From Calothrix anomala FACHB-343 (GTDB lineage Bacteria > Cyanobacteriota > Cyanobacteriia > Cyanobacteriales > Nostocaceae): a stretch of DNA of 64,000 nt. The stretch's first letter is position 1. The number at the start of each line of letters is the position of its first letter. The translations under genes and the position numbers were made by a program. This document shows, piece by piece, positions 27,577 through 36,309 of this stretch. The notes under the pieces are model-generated. The model did not search any database, was not told where the DNA came from, and worked only from the letters and a program-made list of their open reading frames with translations. The stretch is from assembly GCF_014696435.1 (NCBI RefSeq), contig NZ_JACJQG010000001.1, positions 186,001-250,000 on the forward strand, written 5' to 3'.

Positions 27577-28914
27577 CTACTCGTCATCATTTTTATCAAA
27601 AGAGTCATCTTCTAATTCTAATTCTTCCTGATTTTCATCATCTTCTAGTTCTTCTAATTCTTCTAATTCTTCTAGTTCTTCTAGTTCTTCTAGTTCTTCT
27701 AATTCTTCTTCATCCTCTAATTCTTCTTGTTCTGCTTGATATTTAGCACGAGATGCCAGGAATTTAGCATCTTCTGCAGCATGGTCGTATTTTGCTTTAT
27801 CTTTGATGTCAATCTTCCAACCAGTTAAACGTGCTGCTAATCGGACGTTTTGCCCTTCTTTACCAATTGCCAAGCTGAGTTGGTCTTCAGCTACTAGTAC
27901 ATGGGTTTGCCGAGTTTCTGGGTCCATGAGGCGTACTTCATCTACCCTGGCTGGACTGAGGGCATTGGCAATGTAGGTGGCTGGGTCTGGAGACCAGCGA
28001 ATGACATCGATTTTTTCACCTCGTAATTCATTAACTACCACTTGAATCCGCGATCCCCGTGCGCCGATACAAGCACCGACTGGATCGACATCGCGATCGA
28101 GGGTATCAACAGCAATTTTAGTCCGAGGACCTACGTAACGGGAAGGGGGATTAGCTTCTCTGGCTACGGCGACAATCCGCACAACTTCATCTTCAATTTC
28201 GGGGACTTCGTTAGCGAATAAATAAACTACTAAACCCGCATCAGCACGGGATACTAATAATTGCGGGCCTCTTTGCTGTCCTTGAGAAACTTTTTTCAGA
28301 TATACCTTAAATGTAGCGTTGGCTCGGTAATTATCATTAGGTAATTGTTCGCGTTTTGGTAATTCCGCTTCTACTTCTGGTTGACCAAAACCGCTACTCA
28401 CCGCCAAAATTACTGATTGACGCTCAAACCGCAAAACTCTGGCTTGTAAAACTGTACTTTCTAAGTCTTGGAATTCTTCTTGCACCATCTGGCGCTGTTG
28501 ATCCCGCAATTTTTGCGCCAATACTTGCTTGGTTTGCATCGCCGCCATCCGCCCAAATTCACCTTGGTCTGGGGTGACATCTAAAACTACAGAATCGCCT
28601 AACTGAGCTTCTGGTGCTACTTGTTGCACTTCATCTAAGGATATTTGATGATCGGTATTACTAACTTCCTCAACTATAGTTTTTGTAGACAGAACGCGAA
28701 AACCTTCACCTTCAATATCTAGTTCAACTTCAAAGTTATCAAAGTAATCTTCATCAAATTGTTTGCGCTCTAAATTTTGGGCACGACGGTAGCGTTCGTA
28801 ACCTTTAAGTAAGGCTTCTCTAATTGCTGATTGCACTGCCAGCCGAGGTAAATTGCGTTCGCGACTAATACTTTCAATTAAATCTTTTAATCCAGGTAAA
28901 CTAACCATTGACAT
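27577..28914 (-). CDS. nusA: Transcription termination/antitermination factor NusA
   Basis: The 445-residue protein has the N-terminal RNA-polymerase-binding domain (about 1-130), S1 domain (about 135-200) and two KH domains ([19 protein letters not shown] near 268; [20 protein letters not shown] near 347). The C-terminal 60 residues are acidic, with a run of ELE repeats encoded by a 9-bp DNA repeat (about 27645-27725). The acidic AR2 repeats of enterobacterial NusA are absent. It controls pausing and termination. It lies 211 bp downstream of rimP across a repeat-filled spacer. Confidence 0.96.
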   Translation of the reverse strand: MSMVSLPGLKDLIESISRERNLPRLAVQSAIREALLKGYERYRRAQNLERKQFDEDYFDNFEVELDIEGEGFRVLSTKTIVEEVSNTDHQISLDEVQQVAPEAQLGDSVVLDVTPDQGEFGRMAAMQTKQVLAQKLRDQQRQMVQEEFQDLESTVLQARVLRFERQSVILAVSSGFGQPEVEAELPKREQLPNDNYRANATFKVYLKKVSQGQQRGPQLLVSRADAGLVVYLFANEVPEIEDEVVRIVAVAREANPPSRYVGPRTKIAVDTLDRDVDPVGACIGARGSRIQVVVNELRGEKIDVIRWSPDPATYIANALSPARVDEVRLMDPETRQTHVLVAEDQLSLAIGKEGQNVRLAARLTGWKIDIKDKAKYDHAAEDAKFLASRAKYQAEQEELEDEEELEELEELEELEELEELEELEDDENQEELELEDDSFDKNDDE

Positions 28915-29125
28915 AAAATAATCTCCTTTAAAAATTAAGGAATAGGGGATAGGGACTAGGGATTAGGGACTAGGGGCTAGGGATGAGAGAATAGAGATTA
29001 GAGACTAGATAATATGTAGTAACAACTACACATAAGAGACTAAGGATTAGAGAAAACATTTACTCTAGTCCCTAGCCTCTAGCCTCTAGCCTCTAGCCTC
29101 TAGCCTCTAGCCTCTAGCCCCTTGG
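28915..29125. repeat. rimP-nusA spacer with CTAGGGA and CTCTAGC repeats
   Basis: GGGACTAGG-type units lie at about 28940-28985 and six CTAGCCT units at about 29072-29117. The latter are complementary to the former, so a long hairpin could form inside the operon transcript. Confidence 0.65.
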
Positions 29126-29587
29126 TTATCGGCGTTCGTCCAGCTGTACCCTAGTGATGAGAGTACGGGGAATTTCGACTACACGACCTTTTTGGTTTAA
29201 ATAAACCGTTTGCTCATCCCGGCGAATCAACTGACCTGTCCACTCTTGCTGTCCGTCGTGGGGTGGAGAAGTGGAAACGATTACAGGAAATCCTTTGAAA
29301 GAAATAAATTCCCTGTCTGTCGCCAGTTGTCGCGAAATACCAGGACTAGACACTTCCAAGACATAAGTATCTGGAATAATCTCCACCGCATCTAAGGAAG
29401 CTTCTAAAGCACGGCTCATGCGTTCGCAATCATCTAATCCAGTATCTTGCTGGGGATTACGAATATCTACCCGTAAAATTGGTGGACGTTGGTTAGTATG
29501 AAAAACCACGCCAACAATTTCTAATCCCAGTTCTTCCGCTACTGGTGTCGCCAATTCAATAATTTGTGGGACTAAGGGATGAGTCAT
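29126..29587 (-). CDS. rimP: Ribosome maturation factor RimP
   Basis: From ATG 29587 the protein is 153 residues: [20 protein letters not shown], then [24 protein letters not shown] and the [20 protein letters not shown] signature. RimP is needed for 30S maturation. An in-frame start 12 codons upstream would be encoded by the hairpin in the leader, so it was rejected. It is the first gene of the nusA-infB group. Confidence 0.94.
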   Translation of the reverse strand: MTHPLVPQIIELATPVAEELGLEIVGVVFHTNQRPPILRVDIRNPQQDTGLDDCERMSRALEASLDAVEIIPDTYVLEVSSPGISRQLATDREFISFKGFPVIVSTSPPHDGQQEWTGQLIRRDEQTVYLNQKGRVVEIPRTLITRVQLDERR

Positions 29588-29600
29588 GCAAAAATCCAAT

Positions 29601-29624
29601 AAAAAAAGTGGGCTTCGACCCACT
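29601..29624 (-). terminator. Terminator-like hairpin in the rimP leader
   Basis: On the minus strand AGTGGG-TCGAAG-CCCACT is followed at once by seven T residues, an intrinsic terminator. It ends 13 bases before the rimP ATG. It could end the upstream transcript from 29813 or act as a leader attenuator for rimP-nusA-infB. The proximity to the start codon favours attenuation (inference). Confidence 0.75.
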
Positions 29625-29812
29625 TCCTGCGATAGGGATATCTTCCAAGAAGTCTTGTGCCGAACTCAAAAAAGTTCGACTCTGATCTGAGTTTAGCGCA
29701 TTTCTTTTGAAGGTAGTCAATAGTCAATAGTCAATGGTCAATGGTCAATGGTCATTTGTCTTCCTTGTCCCCCTTGTCCTCCTTGTCCCCCTTGTCTCCC
29801 TTCCCTGTTCCC

Positions 29813-31255
29813 TTACCGATCTCGCCTAGCTAGGGCGCTACTTTCTACTGCTGGGGGGAATGGAACTCTGGTACGTAGTTGTCTGGTTTGCTCGACGATT
29901 TGGTCTATGTCTTCTTGGGATAGGCGCTGAACATAGTTGAGTTTGACTTCTTCTAAAAAGTCGAATAGCAAACTTTGCAGTTCTGTAAGTACTTGTTTTT
30001 TCTGGATTTCTGAACCTAAGGCTTGGCTGAAGCGTTCTACAAGTTTGCTGGTGAGTTTTGCGCCAACGGGATCTTCGACGGCGCTGACTAGGGCATTATA
30101 TAAACTAGTGGTGATTTGGGTGGCTAGTTGCTCGCTGAGTTGGGTTTGGGTTTGTCCTACGCCGGGGAGTGTTTGCAAGTTACGGTACATGGGTACTTGC
30201 TGAAAGGCTGTGTTGATGTTGTGGCGTAAAATGGCGGTAATTTCTGGTTGAATTTGCGGTAATACTTGGTAAACGACGGTTTGAACTAAAATTCCGGCGA
30301 TCGCTTCTATCTCATTAACATTATTTATATCTATATATGGACGTAAATTCTCTTGTTGTTTGAGCCAATTTGTAAATTCACCTCGCTGAATCGATCCCTG
30401 AATTTGGTTAATTACCCTAATTATGACAATTTCTGTGATTTCTTCGGCAAAATTGGCGACGATTCCTTGATTAATTTGTCGCCACACTGGACGTAAATTT
30501 ACTAACCGCGCTTGATCGAGACGAATTACTACGGGGATCGCTCGCAACCATCGCCAAAATGGTAGCAATAATAATAAATCGTACCAACGCCACAATACAG
30601 CATCTAACCAGTTAAAACCTGGATGACTGCGTTTGATCAAAAAGCTGCGGACTAATAACTCGAAAGCAAATAAACCGATAAAGGGTATGTCAATTAGCCA
30701 AAAATTATCCAGTAAATCTCCATCTTCGCCAATGCGGCGATAGTAGTTTGTGGCTATTAAGGGACGAAGATTTTGCTTGAAAAAAGTAATTTCAGAATTC
30801 CAACCCTTTTGCGATAAATAAGCCTGACTCCAAAAAGTTCTAAATGCTTGTTTGGCCGATTCTTGACCGACGCGATCGCGCATTCGGTTTTTGATTTTTT
30901 CTAAGGTACCACTTTTACCCACCCCAGCAAAGGGATTACTTTCAATTATCTCGATGCTCAGACTGCTAATTTCTTCTAGCTTGGCTTTTACCTGGGGTGA
31001 CTGTAATCCTGTCTGGCTTACCTGTTCTTCTAATGCGTCTACGGCTTTAAGATAATTATTGGTTTCTCGATGGGGTTCAATTCCCTTAATGGGGTCGTAA
31101 ATTTGGGTAATTTGCGGTAATTTTCGTAAATAAAAATCACGCCAAGGTACGTAACTTAAATTAAACAAAACTAAGCATAAATTTACAGTGGCGGTAATTG
31201 CCATCAATCTTTCAAAATACAGTTGCGATCGCTTTAAAGGTTTGGAATCTACCAT
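29813..31255 (-). CDS. Conserved cyanobacterial membrane protein, ion-channel-like helices
   Basis: The 480-residue protein has a helix at residues 15-35 (ITATVNLCLVLFNLSYV) and a charged external or coiled region to about 190. A hydrophobic block follows at about 195-260, containing LDAVLWRWYDLLLLLPFWRW and then LRAIPVVIRLDQARLV. That segment resembles S4/S5 helices of voltage-gated-channel-like proteins. The C-terminal 230 residues are soluble and helical. I do not recognise a functional family. It precedes the rimP group, with 188 bp and a terminator between. Confidence 0.7.
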   Translation of the reverse strand: MVDSKPLKRSQLYFERLMAITATVNLCLVLFNLSYVPWRDFYLRKLPQITQIYDPIKGIEPHRETNNYLKAVDALEEQVSQTGLQSPQVKAKLEEISSLSIEIIESNPFAGVGKSGTLEKIKNRMRDRVGQESAKQAFRTFWSQAYLSQKGWNSEITFFKQNLRPLIATNYYRRIGEDGDLLDNFWLIDIPFIGLFAFELLVRSFLIKRSHPGFNWLDAVLWRWYDLLLLLPFWRWLRAIPVVIRLDQARLVNLRPVWRQINQGIVANFAEEITEIVIIRVINQIQGSIQRGEFTNWLKQQENLRPYIDINNVNEIEAIAGILVQTVVYQVLPQIQPEITAILRHNINTAFQQVPMYRNLQTLPGVGQTQTQLSEQLATQITTSLYNALVSAVEDPVGAKLTSKLVERFSQALGSEIQKKQVLTELQSLLFDFLEEVKLNYVQRLSQEDIDQIVEQTRQLRTRVPFPPAVESSALARRDR

Positions 31256-31517
31256 TTTTAAGTAATTATTTATACTTTAATTGTGTATAAGTTTTTAACT
31301 TCTATAGTTTTAGGACTTTTTAGAGTTCAGCGCAACTGTTAAAAAATATTTCTAACGAAGGATGAAAATATATTCATAATTTATTAAATAAATTAACCTA
31401 TCAAAGTATTTTTAATCAAAAATCATTAATCATAATCAAAACAGATGTTAAAGAAACTTAAAATGCATCTGTACGCCTCTTAGATTCGGCTGATTTCAAC
31501 CAAAGGAGTTTCAATTT
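31256..31517. other. AT-rich divergent promoter region
   Basis: No ORF or clear repeat is seen. CCAAAGGAGTTTCAATTT upstream of 31518 contains a good ribosome-binding site (AAGGAG) for the next gene. Confidence 0.5.
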
Positions 31518-32249
31518 ATGTGGTGTGGCTTTGGAAAATCAAGTATTAGCATTGTGACCGCTTGCCTTGTAACTGCAACTGTGGTGTCTTCTAGTGCTTC
31601 TTTTGCTGCGCGTCAGCGTAACTATACCCCACAAGAATTTCGTTCTGTGTTGCATGGTCTGGGCTATAAGATAACTGTAAACAATTCACCCCTGACGGAT
31701 AACGAAGCAAAACAAGCAATCCGTGAATTTCAGAAGGGTTACAAGTTAGGTGTGGATGGGATAGCCGGGCCAAAAACTCAAGATTGGGCGGCGCAGATAA
31801 TGCAAATTTTGCAAGCAAATTTAAATGTAGTAGTGAAGCCGACAAAACCCCTACCCCGCGATCAATTTTATGGGCCTCAAACAGAAGCGGCGGTAAAGGA
31901 AGCTCAGAAAAAATTCCAGTTAAAAGAAACCGGGATTGCTGATTTAGTATTCCGTCAAAAGCTGAATGCAGAGGCTAAGTCAGCTATCGGTGGTGCGGAA
32001 CCTAAGCCATCGCCTACACCGACGGCTAAACCAACTACTAAACCAAGGACGACAACGCCATCACCATCCCCATCCCCATCGCCATCACCATCGCCATCGC
32101 CATCACCATCCCCATCACCATCGCCATCCCCATCGCCATCACCATCGCCATCGCCATCACCATCGCCATCCCCATCGCCATCACCATCGCCATCGCCATC
32201 ACCATCGCCGACAGCATCCCCATCACCAACATCTTCACCTACACGCTAG
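31518..32249 (+). CDS. Exported peptidoglycan-binding-domain protein with Ser-Pro tail
   Basis: A signal peptide (residues 1-30, ending SFAARQR) is followed by two peptidoglycan-binding-1 modules: EAKQAIREFQKGYKLGVDGI plus AGPKT near 65-85, and TEAAVKEAQKKFQLKETGIA near 118-138. The last 80 residues are Pro/Thr- then Ser-Pro dipeptides, encoded by a hexamer DNA array (about 32058-32230). Such tails are extended cell-wall spacers. It should sit in the periplasm bound to murein. Start chosen at ATG 31518 after AAGGAG. Confidence 0.8.
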   Translation: MWCGFGKSSISIVTACLVTATVVSSSASFAARQRNYTPQEFRSVLHGLGYKITVNNSPLTDNEAKQAIREFQKGYKLGVDGIAGPKTQDWAAQIMQILQANLNVVVKPTKPLPRDQFYGPQTEAAVKEAQKKFQLKETGIADLVFRQKLNAEAKSAIGGAEPKPSPTPTAKPTTKPRTTTPSPSPSPSPSPSPSPSPSPSPSPSPSPSPSPSPSPSPSPSPSPSPSPSPSPTASPSPTSSPTR

Positions 32250-32271
32250 ACTTTTTTCTACTTGACCAATT

Positions 32272-33165
32272 TCAACTTTTTTGAGTTGGTTCTTCTAAAG
32301 GTCTACCTTTAGGTGATGGTAACATTGGCCGACGGTCATCATAAGGCATGGGAATATACTGAACTGTGGGTCTACCTCCTTGTGGTTGAGGATACAGATC
32401 CATGAGTTCATAAATAGAATGGGGCAATCCAACCGTAACGGGTAGCCCCATTTCTGTTGCTTCCTCTACGGTAATGGGGTAGTCGTGGGTGACACGCCCT
32501 GTTGTTAAAGCTTCAATAATTGGTTCAATATTTTCTGGGCTGACTTTTTGTTTAGGAATACTGTCTTTGAGTAAAGTCCGCACAAAGCGCTGTACTTGTT
32601 GAATGGCTTTAGCTGACAAGTCTGCCATGATTAAAGTTTGGTCATCAATTTCACCGATGGGTTTATCTTTTACCACCTTGAGGATACTTGCTGCGGGGAA
32701 GTTACCTAATTGGGGATCGACTGGCCCTAAGACAGCATTGGCATCCATGACTATTTCATCAGCAGCTAGCGCTAGCATTGTGCCACCACTCATAGCGTAG
32801 TGAGGTACAAACACGGTGACTTTTGACGGATGGCGAATTAATGCTCTAGCGATTTGTTCGGTAGCTAAAACTAAACCGCCGGGAGTATGCAAAATTAAGT
32901 CAATGGGAACTTCTGGGGGAGTGAGGCGAATTGCCCGTAGTATTTGTTCTGAGTCTTCAATGGTAATGTAGCGTGATAGGGGTATGCCTAGTAAACTGAT
33001 AGACTCTTGACGGTGAATGAGAAAAATTACTCGGCTGTTACGTTCTCGCTCAAATTCTTGTAAAGCACGTAAACGACGATATTCAATTTGACGCTTTTGC
33101 CAGATGGGTTGTAGGGAAGAGAAGAGAAGGAAAATCCAGAATAAATCGCCAATACCAAATGCCAT
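32272..33165 (-). CDS. SppA-like Clp-fold serine protease (SDH/PF01972 family)
   Basis: The 297-residue protein begins with one membrane helix and continues with RNSRVIFLIHRQESISLLGI, then IDLILHTPGGLVLATEQIA near 112. AMSGGTMLALAADEIVMDAN near 148 supplies the catalytic Ser (SGG) of the ClpP/crotonase fold. GPVDPQLGNFPA follows as in the family. It is a membrane-bound protease of unknown substrate, conserved across cyanobacteria. Confidence 0.85.
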   Translation of the reverse strand: MAFGIGDLFWIFLLFSSLQPIWQKRQIEYRRLRALQEFERERNSRVIFLIHRQESISLLGIPLSRYITIEDSEQILRAIRLTPPEVPIDLILHTPGGLVLATEQIARALIRHPSKVTVFVPHYAMSGGTMLALAADEIVMDANAVLGPVDPQLGNFPAASILKVVKDKPIGEIDDQTLIMADLSAKAIQQVQRFVRTLLKDSIPKQKVSPENIEPIIEALTTGRVTHDYPITVEEATEMGLPVTVGLPHSIYELMDLYPQPQGGRPTVQYIPMPYDDRRPMLPSPKGRPLEEPTQKS

Positions 33166-33261
33166 AGGATTGATTGTCTCAAAATAACAGTTGTCGTCAT
33201 TTATTGTGACAATTTTCAGGCGATCGCAATTCTATCTACAGGTCTATTAAGTTATTTAAAA

Positions 33262-34071
33262 TTACAATAATTCTTCTAAATCATCAGGATTCACCCCTAA
33301 TTGCCGCAAACGTTCAGCTAATTGTGCTGCTTTTCTTTTTGCTTGTTCAGCTTCTTGTTCTGCAATCATAGCTCGTTCATTAGCTGCAGCCGCTTCTTCT
33401 GCGGGTTCAGGAATCAATTCTCCGGCTAAAGTGAACCACCTTAACCACAATCTTTCAATATCTCGAAATGAACCTTGCCATAAGCCTAAACTTAATTCGA
33501 TTTCTGGCATGAGTAAGCGTCCATCAGTTAAATTCATCGGTTCATAATGACCGCCTACTAATTGAAATGCTCTCAGTTCATCTGTGTAACGACTAAAAAC
33601 AATATAGTAGGGAACTCGTAAAATTCGTTCGTAAACTTCCCATTTAGTAGGAGGTTTATCTGTGGCATTTTGTTTATTACCTAAATCTTCATCTTCTGTT
33701 CCAGGAGATAATAATTCCACAATTACAAACGGATTGGCTGGTTCTTGCCAAGTCACATAACTTAAACGCAAATCCTCACCTTGATATTGTTTTTGCACGC
33801 CGACAACACCAAACCAATCTGGGCGTTTGTACCATAAAGGATGTTGAAGATCGTAATAAAGATTGAGGTCAGCAGCGCTGAAAACTAGTTCGGGATTCCA
33901 GTTTATTGGTTGAAAAGTTAAATATAAAAGTAAGGGTTGTAAAAAGTGAAAATAGTCTGGCAAACCTGGCTCCTCTGGGTTATCGCTGGGTAAATCATAC
34001 ATTGTGGGTAGGGTTTCCCAAGGCGGAAGAGGCGGATCGGATTGGGGGATATATTTGGGGAATGTGGTCAT
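33262..34071 (-). CDS. Uma2-family (DUF820) putative endonuclease with coiled-coil tail
   Basis: The 269-residue protein has the Uma2 core: HPLWYKRPDWFGVVGV near 77, NPFVIVELLSPGTEDEDLG near 113 and WEVYERILRVPYYIVF near 143. The last 50 residues are a predicted coiled coil (ANERAMIAEQEAEQAKRKAA) ending in NPDDLEELL, a common C-terminal addition in cyanobacterial Uma2 proteins. Function unknown. Confidence 0.82.
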   Translation of the reverse strand: MTTFPKYIPQSDPPLPPWETLPTMYDLPSDNPEEPGLPDYFHFLQPLLLYLTFQPINWNPELVFSAADLNLYYDLQHPLWYKRPDWFGVVGVQKQYQGEDLRLSYVTWQEPANPFVIVELLSPGTEDEDLGNKQNATDKPPTKWEVYERILRVPYYIVFSRYTDELRAFQLVGGHYEPMNLTDGRLLMPEIELSLGLWQGSFRDIERLWLRWFTLAGELIPEPAEEAAAANERAMIAEQEAEQAKRKAAQLAERLRQLGVNPDDLEELL

Positions 34072-34142
34072 AAGTTGTCAAGAAATAAGCTACAGATTAA
34101 GCTTTGTGAGTATTAGTATAAGTTAAGCTTCGCAATATAATA

Positions 34143-34343
34143 TTAGGCAGCATATCGCAAAATTTCGACTTCAGCACGTTGTAAAACTTGTTCAGTAACA
34201 GCAGTATCTAAATAATATTCACCACAATTATTACAAACTTCTGCTGGCACACCTTTGAGAATAATGATGGTATGATCTCGTTCTAAAGTTACTGTGACAA
34301 ATCCAGGTTGAGTATTACCGTATTTACAAATAACGCATTGCAT
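34143..34343 (-). CDS. YgiT/MqsA-type zinc-finger antitoxin
   Basis: From ATG 34343 the protein is 66 residues: MQCVICKYGNTQPG with the first CxxC, then GVPAEVCNNCGEYYLD with the second CxxC, and a helical end. This is the zinc-binding N-terminal domain of MqsA-like antitoxins; cyanobacterial versions usually pair with a DUF4258 toxin encoded just upstream. No toxin is found; the upstream DNA is instead a nested set of MITEs. A longer frame to 34433 is encoded by MITE sequence and was rejected. Confidence 0.75.
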   Translation of the reverse strand: MQCVICKYGNTQPGFVTVTLERDHTIIILKGVPAEVCNNCGEYYLDTAVTEQVLQRAEVEILRYAA

Positions 34344-34482
34344 AGATTTAATACCTTTATTCTCGCTAGGGCTATTACAGCAGATTGCAAGTTGGTGAAG
34401 TACAGATAATCGTTGATTGTAGGTGCATGGCACTGCCCATTGGTGTCAACTTAAGCTAAAAATAGCCTCTGTTTTAGTTCTT

Positions 34483-34668
34483 ATACCAATTGCAGAAAAA
34501 AATGAGACAGATGCGTAGGTTGGGGAGCCAGTGCATTGCGGGGGTTCCCCCCGTTGTAGCGACTGGCGTTTGAACGGAGTGAAACCCAACAATTACAGGA
34601 CTTTGGGGTGTTGGGTTTCGTTCCTCAACCCAACCTACATCCACATCATATTTTTTGTGAAATGGTAT
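34483..34668. repeat. ATACCA-ended element nested inside the long TIR element
   Basis: The ends ATACCAATT and AATGGTAT are inverted (one mismatch) and are followed internally by A-rich/T-rich stretches. An inner pair GTAGGTTGGG / CCCAACCTAC lies at about 34515 and 34638. It is related by its ends to 9294-9406. Confidence 0.5.
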
Positions 34669-34682
34669 TAGCTTTGTCACCC

Positions 34683-34801
34683 GCCTGAGAATGAATTCTC
34701 AGGCTCATAGCCCAAGTCTACTGAAGTAGACTCAAGACTTTAAGGATATTTAGTCATCTTGAGATGACTTTGGCTATTAGCAAGGAACTTCAGTTCCTTG
34801 C
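34683..34801. repeat. Array of four different hairpins
   Basis: Four perfect palindromes with 2-4 base loops stand in a row: 34683-34704 (arms GCCTGAGAAT), 34715-34732 (AGTCTAC, loop TGAA), 34752-34769 (AGTCATC, loop TTGA) and 34780-34801 (GCAAGGAAC, loop TTCA). The arms differ in sequence but pairing is kept in each. Confidence 0.8.
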
Positions 34802-35056
34802 GATAACAGGGTTTCGCGTTAAGTTGACACAGGTGTCCCTACCTGCGTACTGAAATAATCTGTATCTCTATGTTTTGGGATTCATTGTGTCAAACGCCAC
34901 TGACTTGCATTGCGAAACTTGTCTCAGGCTGGTGATTCTGAGATATCACTTAGGCACTAGTATAAAAATTTTTGTCGCAATTAGTGATAAACAACTATAT
35001 TTGCCTAAATATCTTGGGGAATACTGAAATTTAGTCCTAATCAAGGTGTATGAAAG

Positions 35057-35524
35057 ATGGCAGATACTCAAGTCAGCGCAAAACTTACCGCAGCAGATAG
35101 GGAAGCGGTAATGGAAGCTATAGGTACGATTCGGCAAAAGTTACCGTTTTTGATTGATTTGTCTACTGAGGAACGTAAAGCTTTACCCAAGCTGGGGGAT
35201 AAGAGTCGGGCGTTTGTGAGTAAGGCGTTGGAAATAGCTGCACAAAATCCTGATTTTTTACCGCGTTCTTTTGATGTGGATGAAATGCGGCGAGATATTG
35301 AATTATTTGAGGCTTTGTATCCAATTTTGCTGTCGTTGACACAATTGCAAGAACTGGTGGATGATACTTCTGTGGCTGTTGGCAGTGAAGCTTATGCGGC
35401 GGGTTTGCTGGTATATAACTATGCCAAGGCTAGTGGTAAAGGCGCTGGTTTAGATTCGATGGTTGATGATTTGGGGCGAAGATTTGCCCGGAAAGCGAAA
35501 AAAGTGCAACCGCAAACCTCGTAA
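35057..35524 (+). CDS. Conserved cyanobacterial protein of unknown function
   Basis: The 155-residue, mostly helical, soluble protein begins MADTQVSAKLTAADREAVME and contains LIDLSTEERKALPKLGDKSR near 34. There are no cysteines, membrane segments or catalytic motifs. The motif pattern looks like a small helical-bundle family seen in bacteria, but I cannot name it with confidence. The preceding ATGAAAG at 35050 is out of frame. It stands alone between repeat-rich regions. Confidence 0.65.
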   Translation: MADTQVSAKLTAADREAVMEAIGTIRQKLPFLIDLSTEERKALPKLGDKSRAFVSKALEIAAQNPDFLPRSFDVDEMRRDIELFEALYPILLSLTQLQELVDDTSVAVGSEAYAAGLLVYNYAKASGKGAGLDSMVDDLGRRFARKAKKVQPQTS

Positions 35525-35739
35525 TTTGATGAAGTAGAGCATTTATCGTCATTGGTGAGGAATAAGAACCCCACCCCCAACCCCCTCCCCGCCAGCGAGG
35601 AGGGGGCTATGATGTAACTCATGTGGTTAGGAAAGGCTATAAATTGACGTTTTTAGATAAAAACATAAACTTTGAGCTTCTGAACTTGGGTGTTTTAGTT
35701 TTAAGTGAAAAACTCCGAGTCAGAGGGTTAAATTTTGCG
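35525..35739. repeat. G/C-rich quadruplex-type repeat and AT-rich DNA
   Basis: CCCC tracts at 35569-35590 (four runs of 4-5 C, so a G-quadruplex motif on the minus strand) are followed by GCCAGCGAGGAGGGGG. This is the family also found at 37557-37592 and at the ends of the DUF559 cassette. Confidence 0.65.
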
Positions 35740-35886
35740 GTTTTAAGTGAGAATGTTCTGGTTTGGAACGAGAATGTTTTGGGTTGAAACGAGAACGTTT
35801 TCGTTTTAGGTGAGAATGTTTTGGTTTGAAAAAAGAACGTTTTGGGTTGAAGTGAGAACGTTTTCGTTTCTAGTGAAAATTTTTGT
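35740..35886. repeat. Tandem repeat with 63-bp higher-order unit
   Basis: Seven units of 21, 22, 20, 21, 22, 20 and 21 bp have the consensus GTTTNAAGTGAGAACGTTTT. The three-unit block 35740-35802 is repeated at 35803-35865. Read from an upstream frame it gives SENVLV-like heptapeptides broken by TGA stops. Confidence 0.75.
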
Positions 35887-35943
35887 GTTTAGAACTAAAC
35901 AGTTGCTCTTTAAAGGAATTATCATGAAAAAACAACCATATCG

Positions 35944-36006
35944 GTAGGGGCACGGCATCCACAGACTTTCGGTGATAACGATAAAATATCGGTGCCGTGC
36001 CCCTAC
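35944..36006. repeat. 63-bp palindromic element GTAGGGGCACGGCA
   Basis: The ends GTAGGGGCACGGCA and TGCCGTGCCCCTAC are perfect 14-bp inverted repeats around a 35-bp AT-richer middle. The layout is like the 62-bp element at 51408-51469. Confidence 0.75.
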
Positions 36007-36309
36007 AAGCGGGATAATTTATTTGTTGATGTTCCCTAAAGAACCATAGCTAGGGTAAGTTAAGCTAACGCCTGATATTTTTGTAGAGCAATACAGTTTA
36101 TCTCAGCAACAACCCAAGGATATCAAAGCTAATTGAGCGATCGTGGCACCAAGGCTGATAATTAGCGAGGTATCACAAACAAAAAGATCCCTGACTTCTT
36201 GAAGAAGTCGGGGATCTGAGACTGATAATTAGTGCGTTTGCGGACAATTTCTTTAGTAGCATCATCAATCAACCGCACCGCTATATCATAATGAGAGTCA
36301 GAAAGGCTT
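36007..36309. other. Spacer with AGATCCC hairpin
   Basis: Hairpin 36185-36217 has arms AGATCCCTGACTTCTT and AAGAAGTCGGGGATCT, one of three members of a family (also near 37486-37521 and 42109-42141). No convincing gene is seen on either strand. Confidence 0.6.

Larger units (their letters stand above)
34439..34834. repeat. TIR element ATTGGTGTCAACTTAA, long copy
   Basis: The left end ATTGGTGTCAACTTAAGC (34439) and the right end GCGTTAAGTTGACAC (to about 34834) are inverted. A shorter relative with the same ends and the same AGGGTTTCGCGTTAA subterminal motif lies at 52564-52748. The internal DNA includes another TIR element (34483-34668) and four hairpins (34683-34801). Confidence 0.6.
34376..34864 (-). 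repeat. 105-bp MITE, copy 4, interrupted by a nested element
   Basis: The left part, 34376-34438, matches the reverse complement of the 105-bp MITE (TACAG, then ATTGCAAGTTGGTGAAGTAC). The right part resumes at about 34842 (TGCGTAC, TGAAATA, CTGTA) with a short deletion and ends at 34864. The 396 bp between belong to another element. Confidence 0.65.

Noticed and set aside
31966-32265. His/Arg-rich frame inside the Ser-Pro repeat gene
   Set aside because: It is a frame-shifted reading of the hexamer array and its composition is fully explained by the repeat.
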